Below are positions 54,050-64,000 of a DNA stretch of 64,000 nt, piece by piece. The notes beneath the pieces are model-generated. The model ran no database searches. It saw only the letters and a program-made list of their open reading frames with translations, and had not been told where the DNA came from. The stretch is from Moniliella sp. 'wahieum' (taxonomy: Eukaryota; Basidiomycota; Moniliellomycetes; Moniliellales; Moniliellaceae), in the NCBI GenBank assembly GCA_003971905.1, contig RSEE01000034.1, positions 124,001-188,000 on the forward strand. Reading direction: 5' to 3'. Positions within the stretch are counted from its first letter, which is position 1. Each line of letters opens with the position of its first letter. A program made the position numbers and the translations under genes.

Positions 54050-55461
54050 ATGGCTCCCGTCGCTGTTGCATCGCACCCTGTTGACGCGCCTTCCACGGCA
54101 GCTGCAACCAAGAAGTCGGTCATTCCCGACTACATTGCACCCGTGCCTGCTCCCAACGCACCCCGCCCTTCGGAGGCGGACCGGGAGGCCCACGCCAAGT
54201 ACGCCGACACCCAGGCACCCGAACCTAACCTGAACGACTTGCTGCCCGAATCGCGGGCCGCCTACCATGCCGAAATTGAGCGGCTGAGCGGCATTGCCAA
54301 CAAGAAGCCACCCCTGGACCTGGATGTCGTAGCAGACGACTACAAGTACAAATGGGCGCTCCCTTGGTTTGATGAGCGGTACAAGCACAAGCTCTTCAAG
54401 GACCCCCACCTTGAGCCCCTGGAACAGTACGTTCACTGTCCCTTATTCTTGACCCCGCTCTGTGATGGATTTTCTAACTGTTATTGTCCTCCAGCATTGA
54501 TGTTGGCCACCGCGCCTTGCAGCATGCCAACCCGCGTTCTTTCCTCGACAATGCCGAGGTGGACGACTTGACCCCTCGGTTGGGTTCGAGTGTCAAAGGA
54601 GTTGACTTGACCAAGCTCACCACCGACGAGCTGGACGAGGTGGCGCTGTATGTTGCCGAGCGGGGAGTGGTCGTGTTCCACGGGAACCAGGAATTTATTG
54701 ACCAAGGTCCGGAGGAGCTCAAGCGGTTCGGTCAGCACTTTAGCCCCCGCCTCCATGCGCACCAAGTCAGTGGTCAGCCCAAGGGCCACAATGAATTCCA
54801 CCTGGTCTACAAGAGCCCTGGGATTGAGGTCAACAACTACGAGCACACGCAGGACTTTGTGCCGAGCGTGTGGCATTCGGATGTGTCCTTTGAGGCCAAC
54901 CCACCTGGCATCACCTTCCTCTTCCTCTTTGACACGCCAGACACTGGCGGCGACACACTGTTTGCCGACCAGCGCGAGCAACTCCGTCGCCTCTCGCCGG
55001 CGTACCGTGCCTTCATCGAGACGCTTTACGCAGAGCACTCGGGCTTTGAGCAGAGCCAAGTTTCTGAAGCAGCAGGCAAGGCTGTAGTCAAGCGCCCGCC
55101 CGTCGCCCACATTCATCCTGTTGTCCGCACCCATCCAGTGACTGGCGAACGGTGCTTGTTTGTCAACGAGGGGTTCACCACCCGCATCCCGTCTCTCAAG
55201 AAAGAAGAGAGCGACTCGGTGCTCAAGACTCTGTTCAAGTTGAACGCGGATGCGGTCGATGCCCAGGTTCGCGTGCGCTGGGGCCCTGGCGCCGTGGTGG
55301 CGTGGGACAACCGCATCACCAACCACACCCCGGTCGCCGACACGCGGGCTCAGGATCGCCGTCACGGTGCTCGGATCACCCCGGCAGCGGAACGCCCGTT
55401 CCATTCGGACATCGGTGTCTCTGTGACGGACGACCGGGACCTGCACCGCATCCAGGTTTGA
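54050..55461 (+). CDS. TauD/TfdA-family 2-oxoglutarate-dependent dioxygenase (alkylsulfonate dioxygenase-like)
   Basis: Non-heme iron enzyme; fungal relatives (Jlp1 type) release sulfite from alkylsulfonates when sulfur is limiting, and others act on related small acids. Exon 1 54050-54426, intron 54427-54494 (gtacgt...ctccag), exon 2 54495-55461; the joined reading frame has no break, about 448 residues. Landmarks: SFLDNAEVDDLTPRLGSSVK, ELDEVALYVAERGVVVFHG, the iron-binding facial triad VPSVWHSDVSFEANPPG (HxD), GGDTLFADQREQLRRLSPAY, WDNRITNHTPVADTRAQDRR (third His ligand region and the 2-oxoglutarate-binding Arg), and RRHGARITPAAERPF. The long N-terminal region before the catalytic domain is typical of fungal members. 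Substrate cannot be told from sequence. Confidence 0.9.
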
Positions 55462-55680
55462 TCTCTTTCTCTTCTGTTGATTGACTGTTCTTTTCGATGG
55501 AGGTCCTTACAGGGCCGATTATGTTGCCATTCCTCATCATCTCGTTCATGTTCTTCCCCCTTTTCCTCGTTGATTTCTTCCCTCTCCGTACAGATCCATT
55601 CAGTTTTTCCATTGTTTCCTTCTCTAGAGATGGTTATAATGGGGAGTGCACACAGGTTGAGGTCTGAGGCTAGAGTACCA

Positions 55681-56595
55681 TTAGAGTTTGCTTGGCGCTT
55701 GAGCCCCCGGAAGGTCACTGACATAGCCAGCCGGAGACTTGAAATGGGTTGAATTGTCGATCTTGGTGGTGTTGCCGGAACAGACTTGTTTGCCGCGCGG
55801 ACGATCAGGGCCGTGGGGGAGCATGAACAAGGTCACGCGACAGACAGCAGCGGGGTGCGACCAATGCTTTCGACTGCCGTCTCAGCCTCGATCCAGGAGT
55901 TGATCGGTACCGCCGACAGATAAGACGTGGTGAGAGACACGTTGATCCCCATTGTGGACCAGGGATCACCGAGCTTACCAGAGGAGTGCAGCAGCACGGG
56001 AACTCCGGATAGATACTCGACCAAGCCAGCACACGCGGCCCCTGTGTGGTACCACCCGAAGGCAAGTGGAGCGAGGAACTGAATCAGTGACTGTGGGCCC
56101 AGAAGAGGTATATACTTCTCGGCGTTGAGAGCATATTATAGGGGAGAAAAGAGTGAACCCATACGTACCATGAAGTGTACCTAGCGAGTTCCCTTGTTCC
56201 GGACCCACTTTGAACTGGAGCGTGGCCTGGCCCCGACCTTGTGCGTCGTACCCCAGGCTGGTTAGCTTACCACCGGGCTGGAGTAAACGGGCGCCAAAGT
56301 ACGGACTGTCTTGGACGCTGTCCAAGGCCTGGGTGAGCATCGTCCTAGCCTGCTCCAGGGGCATAGGCTGAGGGGCGTTTGGTATGCGTTTGATGCTGCC
56401 CATGTGAATGTAGTCGTCCTGAATGGTTAGGCTGACGGTTTTTGCCAATCTGGACGCTTGAGCAGCTGTCCGAGCGAGTAGGTGGCGAGAAGAGGAATGT
56501 GGTGGTTTTGAGGTTCGATGTTGAGAGGGTTGAAGCCTAAGTTCTAAGAGGGATGCGGCTCGATGTGGTCCCCTGTCTTCCTCGGTCTCTTTCAT
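55681..56595 (-). CDS. Hotdog-fold thioesterase, PaaI/4HBT type (one frame break)
   Basis: Probable acyl-CoA thioesterase. The first ATG is at 56595 and gives an Arg/Ser-rich leader (RHLLARTAAQASRLAKTVSL) that may target mitochondria; an internal ATG at about 56404 (MGSIKRIPNAPQPMPLEQA) is an alternative start. Exon 1 continues with SPYFGARLLQPGGKLTSLG and QATLQFKVGPEQGNSLGTLHG. An intron 56042-56168 (gtacgt...cacacag) joins to AACAGLVEYLSG, so the catalytic-region motif reads GTLHGAACAGLVEYL. Then WSTMGINVSLTTSYLSAVPI and NSWIEAETAVESIGRTPLL. Near 55843 the frame changes, after which CRVTLFMLPHGPDRPRGKQV and VCSGNTTKIDN continue the hotdog strands; the TAA is at 55681-55683. Length about 245 residues with the long start. 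It converges on the dioxygenase gene, 219 bp away. Confidence 0.78.
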
Positions 56596-56914
56596 CCACC
56601 GTCACATGTTATTGTGAGTGCCAGAGTGATATAGTGATAGTTTATTTTTTGGTTCCTAGCCGGCCTAGCGGGGCTAGCGTCTAGGGCCTATCATTCTCGA
56701 ATATCAAGTACACATCCCTTTAGCCACTCGTGCTTGAAGTGAACCCCCGCCGTTAGACGGACTGTAACTCGCTGCCAGCCCCCACCGGTTGCATCAGTAT
56801 CATGCATCATTAGCTCTCGCAAAGCCACTATAACATTACGGGGAAGTGCTGTCGGATGCTTTTCTCCTTTTTAGCTCCACGGGGCTTCGCAGCCTTCGTA
56901 GGTGATGACTAGGT

Positions 56915-57065
56915 GACTTCAAGCTTCAGTACTCGCTGCCTCTCGCTTGAAGCTTCAAGCTTCAAGCCTCGCTGCAGGCTTGAGCTCAAGCTCAAGCTTC
57001 AAGGGAAGCTTCAGCAAGCTCTTCAAGCCTCAAGTTCTCAAGCTTCAAGCTTCAAGCTTCATCAT
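56915..57065. repeat. AAGCTTCA-type repeat block
   Basis: About 15 imperfect units around ttcaagcttcaagc, including stretches in both strand senses (gcttgaagcttcaagcttc), so it can fold into hairpins at each AAGCTT. Longest of the related blocks in this window. Confidence 0.9.
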
Positions 57066-57134
57066 GCATCATCGAACATCGATCATCCGGTGCCCTACCG
57101 TGCTTCACACCGTGAACAACTCTTCCCGCCTGCA

Positions 57135-57205
57135 TCTGAGGATGGACGTGGTGGACGATGGTCGATGGACAATGGTCGATGGACGATGGTCGATGGTGAC
57201 CGGTG
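57135..57205. repeat. Drifting GATGGTCGATGGAC repeat
   Basis: Units gatggtcgatggac / aatggtcgatggac / gatggtcgatgg, then gtgaccggtgaccggcgac; adjacent units differ by one or two bases, and the unit changes along the array. Confidence 0.85.
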
Positions 57206-57591
57206 ACCGGCGACGTGGGACGCGTGACGCGGGACGCAGTGTCACATGTCAGGAACTAGGAACTAGCGGCTGACGCAGGCGGGGTGTGATGCGTGTGATG
57301 TGGGGCATGTTGGCCATGGGCTAGTGGATGGATATGAGTGCACGTGGTGCATCCGCCTGCAGTTTCAATGTTCAATCCAGTGGTGAAATGTAAGATCCCA
57401 CCGACGGCTGCCAGCCGCTGGCGTGGCGCTTAGGGTGGCAATAAGCGGGACGCGCCCTGAAGCGCACAGACCGCCCTGTCCCGTGCGTCTTGCACGTCCA
57501 CGACGCTACTACTGTCCTATACAGTCGTCCCAACAACCCCGACCTCAATCGACCGCATCGGCCACCACATTTGCCCCCATCAACCCCACCA

Positions 57592-59422
57592 TGGGGCCTC
57601 TTCTCTCTCTCCTTTCCCCCCTCACACGCCATTCCAGACCCCTTCCCCCAGGGAGAAACGAAGAGCCTGACGCGCCTGGGGGTTCCGCCACTGCCACCAC
57701 CGCCGCCCCCCCTGTCGAGCCGAACGAGCCGCCATCACCCCGGGCACTGGGACGTTACCAGCGCCATGCCCTTCTCTTGTGCGCCGGCTCGTATGCGGTC
57801 GACAACATGTGGCTTCAAGGCATTGCTGCGGCCTGCCGCGTGTAGCCGACGAGTGGTCGTTGAGCCCTGCCCAGGTCGCTTCCCTCTCCTCCGTCACATT
57901 CAGCGGCATGATGCTCGGTGCCTTTGGATGGGGTCTCTGTTAGCGTCTCCCCCCCTCATTGCTTGTCCTGCCCTTGCTTACTAGGTCTTCTGCCAGATTC
58001 CGATGCCCGAGGACGTGTGGCTGCGTGGACGGGGGCGCTACTATTCGCTTCCGCCGGTGGCTTGGTCTGCACCGTCGCACCCTCCTTTCCGCTCCTGTGT
58101 TTCGCTGCGTTGTGCGCCGGCACTGGTGGGGGGCAGCTTGCCCGTATCTGGCACCTTGGCCATGGAGACCATCCGAATCGAGGAGAGCGCAGAGCAGGAC
58201 CAGGACCAGGACCAAAGTGTACGCGCTTCGCTCCTGCCCGGACTGAGTGCTGCATTTGGTGTGGGAGGTGTCTTGGCTGCTCTGGTGGCAGCGGCCGTGT
58301 TGCCCCCATTTAGTTGCACCAGCGACTCTTCCCTAACGACGCGCCTTGCCTGCGAACGAACAACTGGGGATGGCGTATCCTCTTGGGTGTTCTGGCTGGC
58401 CTGGTATGTCCCCGCCTCATCCCGGCTGGCTAGTTACGATGGAAGTGCTAACCTGCTCTATGCTACAGGCCGGGATTCTTGCTTTGACACGATGGCTGGG
58501 TTTGCCGCTGTATGAACCCCCGGTAGCCCTTGCATCGTGGGAGATATTCGGAGGCAGCTCGGGTGCACACGGCCATTTTGGCGTACAATGCCGCCCACCT
58601 CCCAGAGGGGGCTGACCCACGTCGAATGCAATGGGAAGAGAGGACCACCATCCCTGCCTCTTCTCCCTCTGATCCACCTTTACCGCTCCTTGCCACCCTC
58701 ACTTCCGCCTTACAGCAACTGATCGCACCAGATTGGCGCCGACTTACCCTGCTCTTGTGCAGCGTCCACGCGCTGATCAACATGGGGTTACCTCGTTCAA
58801 TGTGTTTCTTCCTGCTCTTCTTGAGGTGCTACAGCACACCGTTTCCTCCTCTCCCGCTCGCGAGCCCAGCAGTACACGACCCTCCTCGCGCGAACTACGT
58901 GCGACGTTGTTGGGATGGCTCGTGGCGTCCGTGGGCGCGATTGTGGGGAGCTTTGTTGGTGCCAGGGCGGCCGGAGACCGACGATGGGGTCGAGTGGGAA
59001 CGCTCGTGCTGTCCTGCTGGGTCGCCGCACTGAGCATGGCCGTGACGGCACTGGGCGTGGTCCGGTGGTAGCGAGTACCGTGGCCAGTCTGGCCTCGGCC
59101 GCGGCCTACGCTGCCCTCTACAGCTACACTGCCGAGGTCTATCCAGCCTCGATGCGCGGCGTCGGCGGTGGACTGGCCATGGCGGCCAGTCGTGCTGCAG
59201 GCATCGTGGCGCCCGTGATGGCAGGAGCGTTGGGCCCAAGCAGGGCGGTCTGACCCCTGCTCCACTTTACTTGGCCGCGAGCGTTTTGCTGCTTTGTGCT
59301 GTGGCCCGGTGCCTGCTTTGCCATATGAAACGCTGCCTCAGGCCGCGCGCAGCCCCGACGAGGGACCCCAACAAGGTGCCTACCGCACCTTGCCCCAAGA
59401 CCCAGCCGATGCGCAACCTTAA
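57592..59422 (+). CDS. Major facilitator superfamily transporter, SV2/sugar-porter-like (many frame breaks)
   Basis: Plasma-membrane transporter with twelve expected helices; substrate unknown. The ATG at 57592 starts a hydrophilic leader, then LLCAGSYAVDNMWLQGIAAA, (frame change near 57832) DEWSLSPAQVASLSSVTFSG and MMLGAFGWG, intron to about 57992, SDARGRVAAWTGALLFASAG (cytosolic loop 2-3 motif), after the G6 run 58128-58133 GGSLPVSGTLAMETIRIEE, ASLLPGLSAAFGVGGVLAAL, then NNWGWRILLGVLAGL, the central-loop block RGRYSEAARVHTAILAYN, VTSFNVFLPALLEVL, VGAIVGSFVGARAAGDRRWG, VASLASAAAYAALYSYTAEV and YPASMRGVGGGLAMAASRAA. The C-terminus LPYETLPQAARSPDEG ends at TAA 59420-59422. At least seven one-base changes are needed, yet every MFS landmark is present and in order. 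Either a heavily indel-damaged assembly segment or a young pseudogene. Confidence 0.75.
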
Positions 59423-59580
59423 CCTGGTTACCTACCAGCTACACGCCATCCGTCCACGTTATACATGTTTCCATCTGTGTTCCCATCAGCGACGTCGGGA
59501 CACTGCTCAAGGTAACATGGCAGACGAGGTGAGGGCGACCGATTGAGCATGCTTTCATATCCTGGATTCTCGGGGGGCAC

Positions 59581-60137
59581 TTAGAGACCCAAAAATGACT
59601 TGAGAGGCTCAAAACCCAAGTTCAACTGGGTGGTAGAATGTGCGTGTCAGTACTCTCGTCCGCACACCCTCCGCAGTATAGGGAACACAAACGTACATTG
59701 TACAGGCCAGCAAGGACCGTGATGGCCACTGTGCCCAGGGCACCAATGCCGCGTCCAAAGCCATCGGCGCCGGGAGTCAAGATACCAAAGTTGGCCTGGA
59801 GGACGCGGAGACCGAAAAGGGTAGCGTAGGCACCGTGCACCAGCGCCGTCGGCGCACCGTTGAGTTCAGCCAGGAAGATGAAGCCAAAAGCGAGCGGGGT
59901 GTTCTCCACAAAGTTGGCGTGCGCACGCACGGCCTTAATCAGCGCCAGCTTGTCCTCGGTAGTGTTGGTTTCGTTGCCGCCATGCTTGATCGAGTCGGCC
60001 TCGTTGCCCTGGCCCTCACCAATGTAGTAGCCAGTCTTGACGCGCTGGCCAATGACCTTGACGGTGAGGTAGGAGTAGTAGCCTGCAAAGAGGGCCGAGT
60101 GGGCGAGGGAGGCGGGGGAGAGGACGAAGAGGGGCAT
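59581..60137 (-). CDS. MAPEG-family membrane protein
   Basis: MAPEG proteins are four-helix ER or outer-mitochondrial glutathione S-transferase relatives; some have peroxidase activity, others no known function. The ATG at 60135-60137 gives MPLFVLSPASLAHSALFAGY (helix 1), then a polar segment with GYYIGEGQGNEADSIKHGGN. The family signature follows: RAHANFVENTPLAFGFIFLA (RxHxNxxENxP, the glutathione-binding loop), ELNGAPTALVHGAYATLFGL and TVAITVLAGLYN. A gtacgt donor at 59691-59696 and acceptor cccag make a 71-nt intron (59626-59696), after which exon 2 encodes LNLGFEPLKSFLGL and a TAA at 59581-59583. Without splicing the frame would run on into unrelated residues. Total about 155 residues, normal for the family. 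Intact. Confidence 0.88.
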
Positions 60138-62053
60138 TGCCGGCAAAAGAAGTGGAGGAAGGGGGTTGGTGGTGGGATGGAAGGGAGGGCGGGACGCTGG
60201 CTGTGGAGTGGGGAGGGCGAGTGGGCAAGTGAGGCTTCTGGGTGCGTGCACGGACCGCGGGAAGCGCAGCGGCAGCAGGCAGCCGCAAGCCGCAAGCCGC
60301 AGCCCAACCAGACGCCTGCCGGCAACCCTACTGCTCGGGCTGCGTCTGTGCCGCCCACCGGCGTCCTGCGCTGTGCTGCTGCGCTGTGCTGCTGCGCTGT
60401 GCGGCTGCGCCGTACTGCCCGTCTGCCTCGCCCTGGTGCATGATGCATGGCGACCGGTGATCGGGGCTTAATAATTCCGCCCTCGCGCGTCCGCTGCCCC
60501 AGCATGGCCAGCCGGCAGCCGACGCACAGGCGCGCGACAACGTTCTTCATCTGTCGAACCCTGCCGAAGTGCCCGGGCTGCCTTGGGGCCTTCAAGCTTC
60601 AAGCTTCATATGCATCGATCAGGTGACCTCGTCGGTGACGCGTGACGTGTGATGGCCACCGGATAAGCTGGCTCGGACGGGGCCGTGGGCTGCTGGTGCT
60701 TGCACAACACCAGGAGAAATGGCAACGGCAGGCTACACGACTCGACGTCGGCGATGATCGATCAAGCTTCCAGTCGCTACACCATTTCCCAGGCCTCGCT
60801 ATTAGCCGTGTCGGCGTTAGGCAATGAATGAATGGAGTTGGGTTTAACGTTTAACGTTTACCACTAGGAAGCTAAAGGGAAGCCAACCATACGTGCGGAC
60901 TGTGTGCCAGTGTGAGAGGCTCCGAGGCCGAAAGCCCGAGGAAGGCCCGACCAGGCCCGATACACACGCGCCACACGACATCACACATTCAGCGATAGAA
61001 CAGCCAGAGCTTGGACAACAAAAAGAGAGAGCACTGAGATCTGAGAAAGCATCACGTCTTCGTTGACTATAAAGCAAAAGCCTTCAAGTGCGGACCGAAG
61101 AGAATCTCTCCTGGTCGTCTCCTTCTGTGTGAGTGCCCTGCAGGTGGTCGATGTTGTCGTATGATCCCACAATGGCAACCAAAGCGCTGGTTGGCCTTGG
61201 CGCCAAAGCGTGCCACACATTACGGCTGCCGGTGCCGGGAGGAGCCGACAGGGTATTCTGAGAAAAGGAAAAACGCGCAAGGGTGTGAGAGAGACGATAG
61301 AGAGTTGGTGGTGGGCATCGCACCGATGACCGAGAATTGGCCAGAACTTGCGGGAAAAGAACCATTGAGAGCTCCGTTGAGCACGTTGAGCATTGAGTAC
61401 TGTCCAGGCCATTTGGGCCACAGCCAAAGGCAGGCAAAGATGCAGCACTCGAGTCAGCACCAAGTCTAGTATTGTGACGTGGAGATGGTATAGTAGCTTG
61501 ACCTGGACAGATCACCCTGTGCGATATGCTTAGTGGCACGGCACTATAGTAGGCCATGCAATGCTCTGACAGCGCGCCTGCGCCTTCCTTTTGTGTTCGC
61601 GTCCCCTCCTCTCTTCTCTCCACGACTGACGCCACTTCCACTCGATACTTCGTTCACACTCCGTGCTCGCCCGTCAGCTCCCAAGTAGTAGCTCTTTCGG
61701 TCAGTAATAGGTGAGCCATCTGATTGCGGCCAGTTGGTCACGGCGCAACACAGTAATAGGATTCATGATATATTTTTCGCCTGTTTGCACAGCCGGCCGA
61801 TTACCGGTTATCGCCGCGGCTCTAGCACAGCAGCCGTTGGAGCTGGGAGCGGGCTTTGGCCGGACATGTTTGAGGAAGCATGGGTGCCTGCGCAGCACTG
61901 GATCCGTCAATAATAATGTATACCACCCGCGAAGAAGCTTAGCCTCCAAAAGTTATATCTGATCGATCTGATCTACTGTGACATCTTTGCGGTCGCCTTC
62001 TTCTCTCTTTACCACCACCGCTACTCCCCCTTCGCTCTCCTACTGTCAAGGCC
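60138..62053. other. Intergenic, no gene recognised
   Basis: 60140-60480 shows repeated gctgctgcgctgtgct and agccgcaagccgc short units. 60590-60612 repeats ttcaagcttcaagcttc. 60843-60862 repeats gtttaac. Open frames on both strands at 60830-61640 have no recognisable domain and overlap one another. 61960-62053 is pyrimidine-rich (ttctctctttaccaccaccg) and is the probable NFS1 promoter and 5' UTR. Confidence 0.5.
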
Positions 62054-63683
62054 ATGCCCAATCCCCTGTGCGTCCCTCTCTGCACTCGCCTTGGCAGCGC
62101 CGTAAGCTTTGGTACCTGCTTCCGCAGCTTTCCAGTAACAGCAACTGCAACTGTAACCCCCATCGCCCTCCGTCCGTCCGTATTGTCACCCAACCATCAG
62201 TGGGGTAATGTTGCATACTCTTATCGGCCGCTTTCTTCATCGGCACACGCTCCACAAGCAGTCCCCGTCGATCTGCCCGCTTCTGTTGATGCCCGCCGTG
62301 CGCCACGCGGGTCATCCCAGAGCAGCGGTCGCAGTATGTGTCACCCAAGTTCTGTATCCAACCAGCCGAGTACCTGACCATTTCCATCTGTCCTCAGATC
62401 TTTTGACCGAAGTGCTCGAATCCCGCCCTAAGCACTCGACAGCACTGCGTCCCATTTATCTGGATTCCCAGGCGACCACCGCACTCGATCCACGCGTGTT
62501 GGACGTCATGCTGCCCCTGTTGACCAATCGGTACGGCAACCCCCACTCGCGCACCCATGCATATGGCTGGGAGGCAGAGGAGGCGGTCGAAACGGCTCGC
62601 GAACACGTTGGTGCCCTAATTGGAGCGGATGCCAAGGAAATTATCTTTACGTCGGGCGCGACCGAGTCCAACAACTTGGCGCTTAAGGGCGCAGCCCACT
62701 TTTATGGCTCGAAAAAGAAGCATATCATCACAGTCCAGACAGAGCACAAGTGTGTGCTAGATTCGTGCCGAACGCTTCAAGAGGAAGGGTATGAAGTCAC
62801 TTACCTCCCCGTTCAGAGTAATGGGATGATTCGTCTCGAGGACCTCGAGGCTGCCCTGCGCCCGACGACGGCAATCGTGTCGATCATGTCGGTCCACAAC
62901 GAGATTGGTGTAATTCAGCCGCTTAAGGAGGTTGGGCAGTTGCTTAAGACCAAAGGAGCCCAGCTTGCCAAGGAGGTGGGGCTAAGTGGCAAGCCACTGT
63001 TCCACACGGATGCGGCCCAGGCTGTGGGCAAGATCGCATTTGATGTGAACGAGATTGGGGCAGATTTGGTGTCCATGTCGTCGCACAAGATCTATGGGCC
63101 GAAGGGGATTGGCGCCATCTACATTCGCCGACGGCCGCGCGTGCGCCTGATGCCAATCATCTCGGGTGGAGGACAGGAGCGTGGCTTGCGCTCCGGTACG
63201 CTAGCTCCTGCCCAGGTAGCCGGGATGGGGGAAGCAGCACGCCTGGCCAAGGCCGAACGAGAATACGATTACGCGCATGTGATGGCGCTGTCGAAACGGT
63301 TGCGAGAGCGGATCGAGGGCAAGGTGACCCACGTCTTATTCAACGGCGACGAGCACGGTTACCCCGGCTGTGTTAATTTGACCTTCCAGTATGTTGAGGG
63401 GGAGTCGCTGCTCATGGCGCTCAAGCGAATCTGCCTTTCATCCGGGTCAGCGTGCACGTCCGCCTCGCTCGAACCTTCCTACGTTCTTCGTGCGCTCGGA
63501 TTGAACGACGAGAATGCCCACTCTTCTCTCCGGTTCGGCATGGGTCGCTTCACCACCACAGAAGAGGTTGACTTTGTGGCGGATCAGATCATTGCCGTGG
63601 TGGAGAAGCTGCGTAACATGTCCCCGTTATGGGAGATGGTGCAGGAGGGTATTGACCTCAACTCGATTGAGTGGTCCGAGTGA
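62054..63683 (+). CDS. NFS1: Mitochondrial cysteine desulfurase
   Basis: PLP enzyme of the iron-sulfur cluster assembly machinery; removes sulfur from cysteine and passes it to the scaffold. Exon 1 62054-62297 encodes a presequence (TRLGSAVSFGTCFRSFPVT, RPLSSSAHAPQAVPVDLPAS); intron 62298-62397 (gtgcgc...tcctcag); exon 2 62398-63683. Landmarks: PIYLDSQATTALDPRVLDVM, RYGNPHSRTHAYGWEAEEAV, IIFTSGATESNNLALKGAAH, TVQTEHKCVLDSCRTLQEEG, SIMSVHNEIGVIQPLKEVGQ, FHTDAAQAVGKIAFDVNEIG, SMSSHKIYGPKGIGAIYIRR (PLP-binding Lys), GGGQERGLRSGTLAPAQVAG, and SSGSACTSASLEPSYVLRAL with the persulfide Cys in the flexible loop. Ends NSIEWSE, as in all eukaryotic Nfs1. No frame break in about 510 residues. The intron choice (phase 1) is my reading of the junction. 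Confidence 0.96.
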
Positions 63684-64000
63684 CTCTTGGTTGTCAGGAG
63701 TGTGCCAAGCCTTTTCATTTGTTTACTTTTTCTTCTCTGATCTTCTCGACCTCTCCTTCCCCGTTTCTGTGTTGACATTGTCCCTTTCCCCCCTCACCGA
63801 CCCTGGTAATCTATTCTCACCACGTGAGACGGGCCTCAGCGGCCTTGCCCTCCTGGAGACATAACTCCTTTGGCGGTACGCAGTCGGGACGGGGGCGTAC
63901 CCTGACGTACCCTCTCAGTTGACAGTGTGACATGTACAATGGACTGGTGCTCGATGGCAGCCAGCAGAGTATGGAGAGAGTACTCCTAGTCCACAGGGAA
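63684..64000. other. 3' flank of NFS1, no gene recognised
   Basis: About 120 bases of T-rich 3' UTR (tgtttactttttcttctctg) follow the stop. The rest, to the window edge, shows no coding frame. Confidence 0.6.

Larger units (their letters stand above)
56596..57591. other. Intergenic with slippage repeats; promoter of the MFS gene
   Basis: Two repeat blocks: 56915-57065 (cttcaagc/aagcttca units, many AAGCTT palindromes) and 57135-57205 (gatggtcgatggac units drifting into gtgaccggtgaccgg). No gene is recognised. 57440-57591 is C-rich leader before the ATG at 57592. Confidence 0.6.

Overview
This window is nuclear DNA of a filamentous or dimorphic fungus, most probably a basidiomycete. Evidence: a single-copy fungal gene set (homocitrate synthase, a PAS-GATA white-collar type factor, an Scs3/FIT2 protein, a PARP-type zinc-finger protein), short GT-AG introns of about 60-130 nt with gtacgt/gtgcgt donors, an intron-containing tRNA-Met, GC-rich coding DNA and decayed Ty1/copia, Ty3/gypsy and LINE-type elements. 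Few introns per gene and low gene density are visible. I cannot name the class with confidence.

Layout. 1-11.9 kb: a partial Pro/Lys/Ser-rich gene at the left edge, then transposon debris (gypsy integrase and Gag on the minus strand, LINE reverse transcriptase, copia Gag and integrase) and simple repeats. 12-20 kb: four-finger C2H2 protein, Rab escort protein and OXA1 (tail to tail), class I/II aminotransferase. 20-26 kb: repeats, a small Ser-rich gene, a CCHC zinc-knuckle ORF inside a dispersed repeat. 26-33 kb: PAS-GATA factor, an unrecognised gene, tRNA-Met. 33-36 kb: dispersed repeat and a dead copia pol. 37-47 kb: homocitrate synthase, ribosomal protein eS4, a Cys-rich membrane protein, PARP-finger protein, FIT2/Scs3, three-finger C2H2 protein. 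49-64 kb: TRM1, divergent membrane protein, TauD-type dioxygenase, hotdog thioesterase, MFS transporter, MAPEG protein, NFS1.

Functionally the genes are mostly housekeeping and unrelated: mitochondrial biogenesis (OXA1, NFS1), lysine synthesis (homocitrate synthase), translation (eS4, TRM1), membrane trafficking and lipids (Rab escort protein, FIT2), sulfonate use (TauD-type) and light or stress regulation (PAS-GATA). I see no biosynthetic cluster, CRISPR array or operon-like system.

The most important observation for a user is that at least twelve genes are interrupted by one-base frame changes while protein similarity continues cleanly in the next frame. Most breaks sit in homopolymers and most look like one missing base; substitution-type stop codons are not seen. 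This fits uncorrected long-read assembly indels better than true gene death, so the broken genes are annotated as CDS spanning the breaks. NFS1, eS4, the TauD-type gene and the 46-47 kb C2H2 gene read cleanly.
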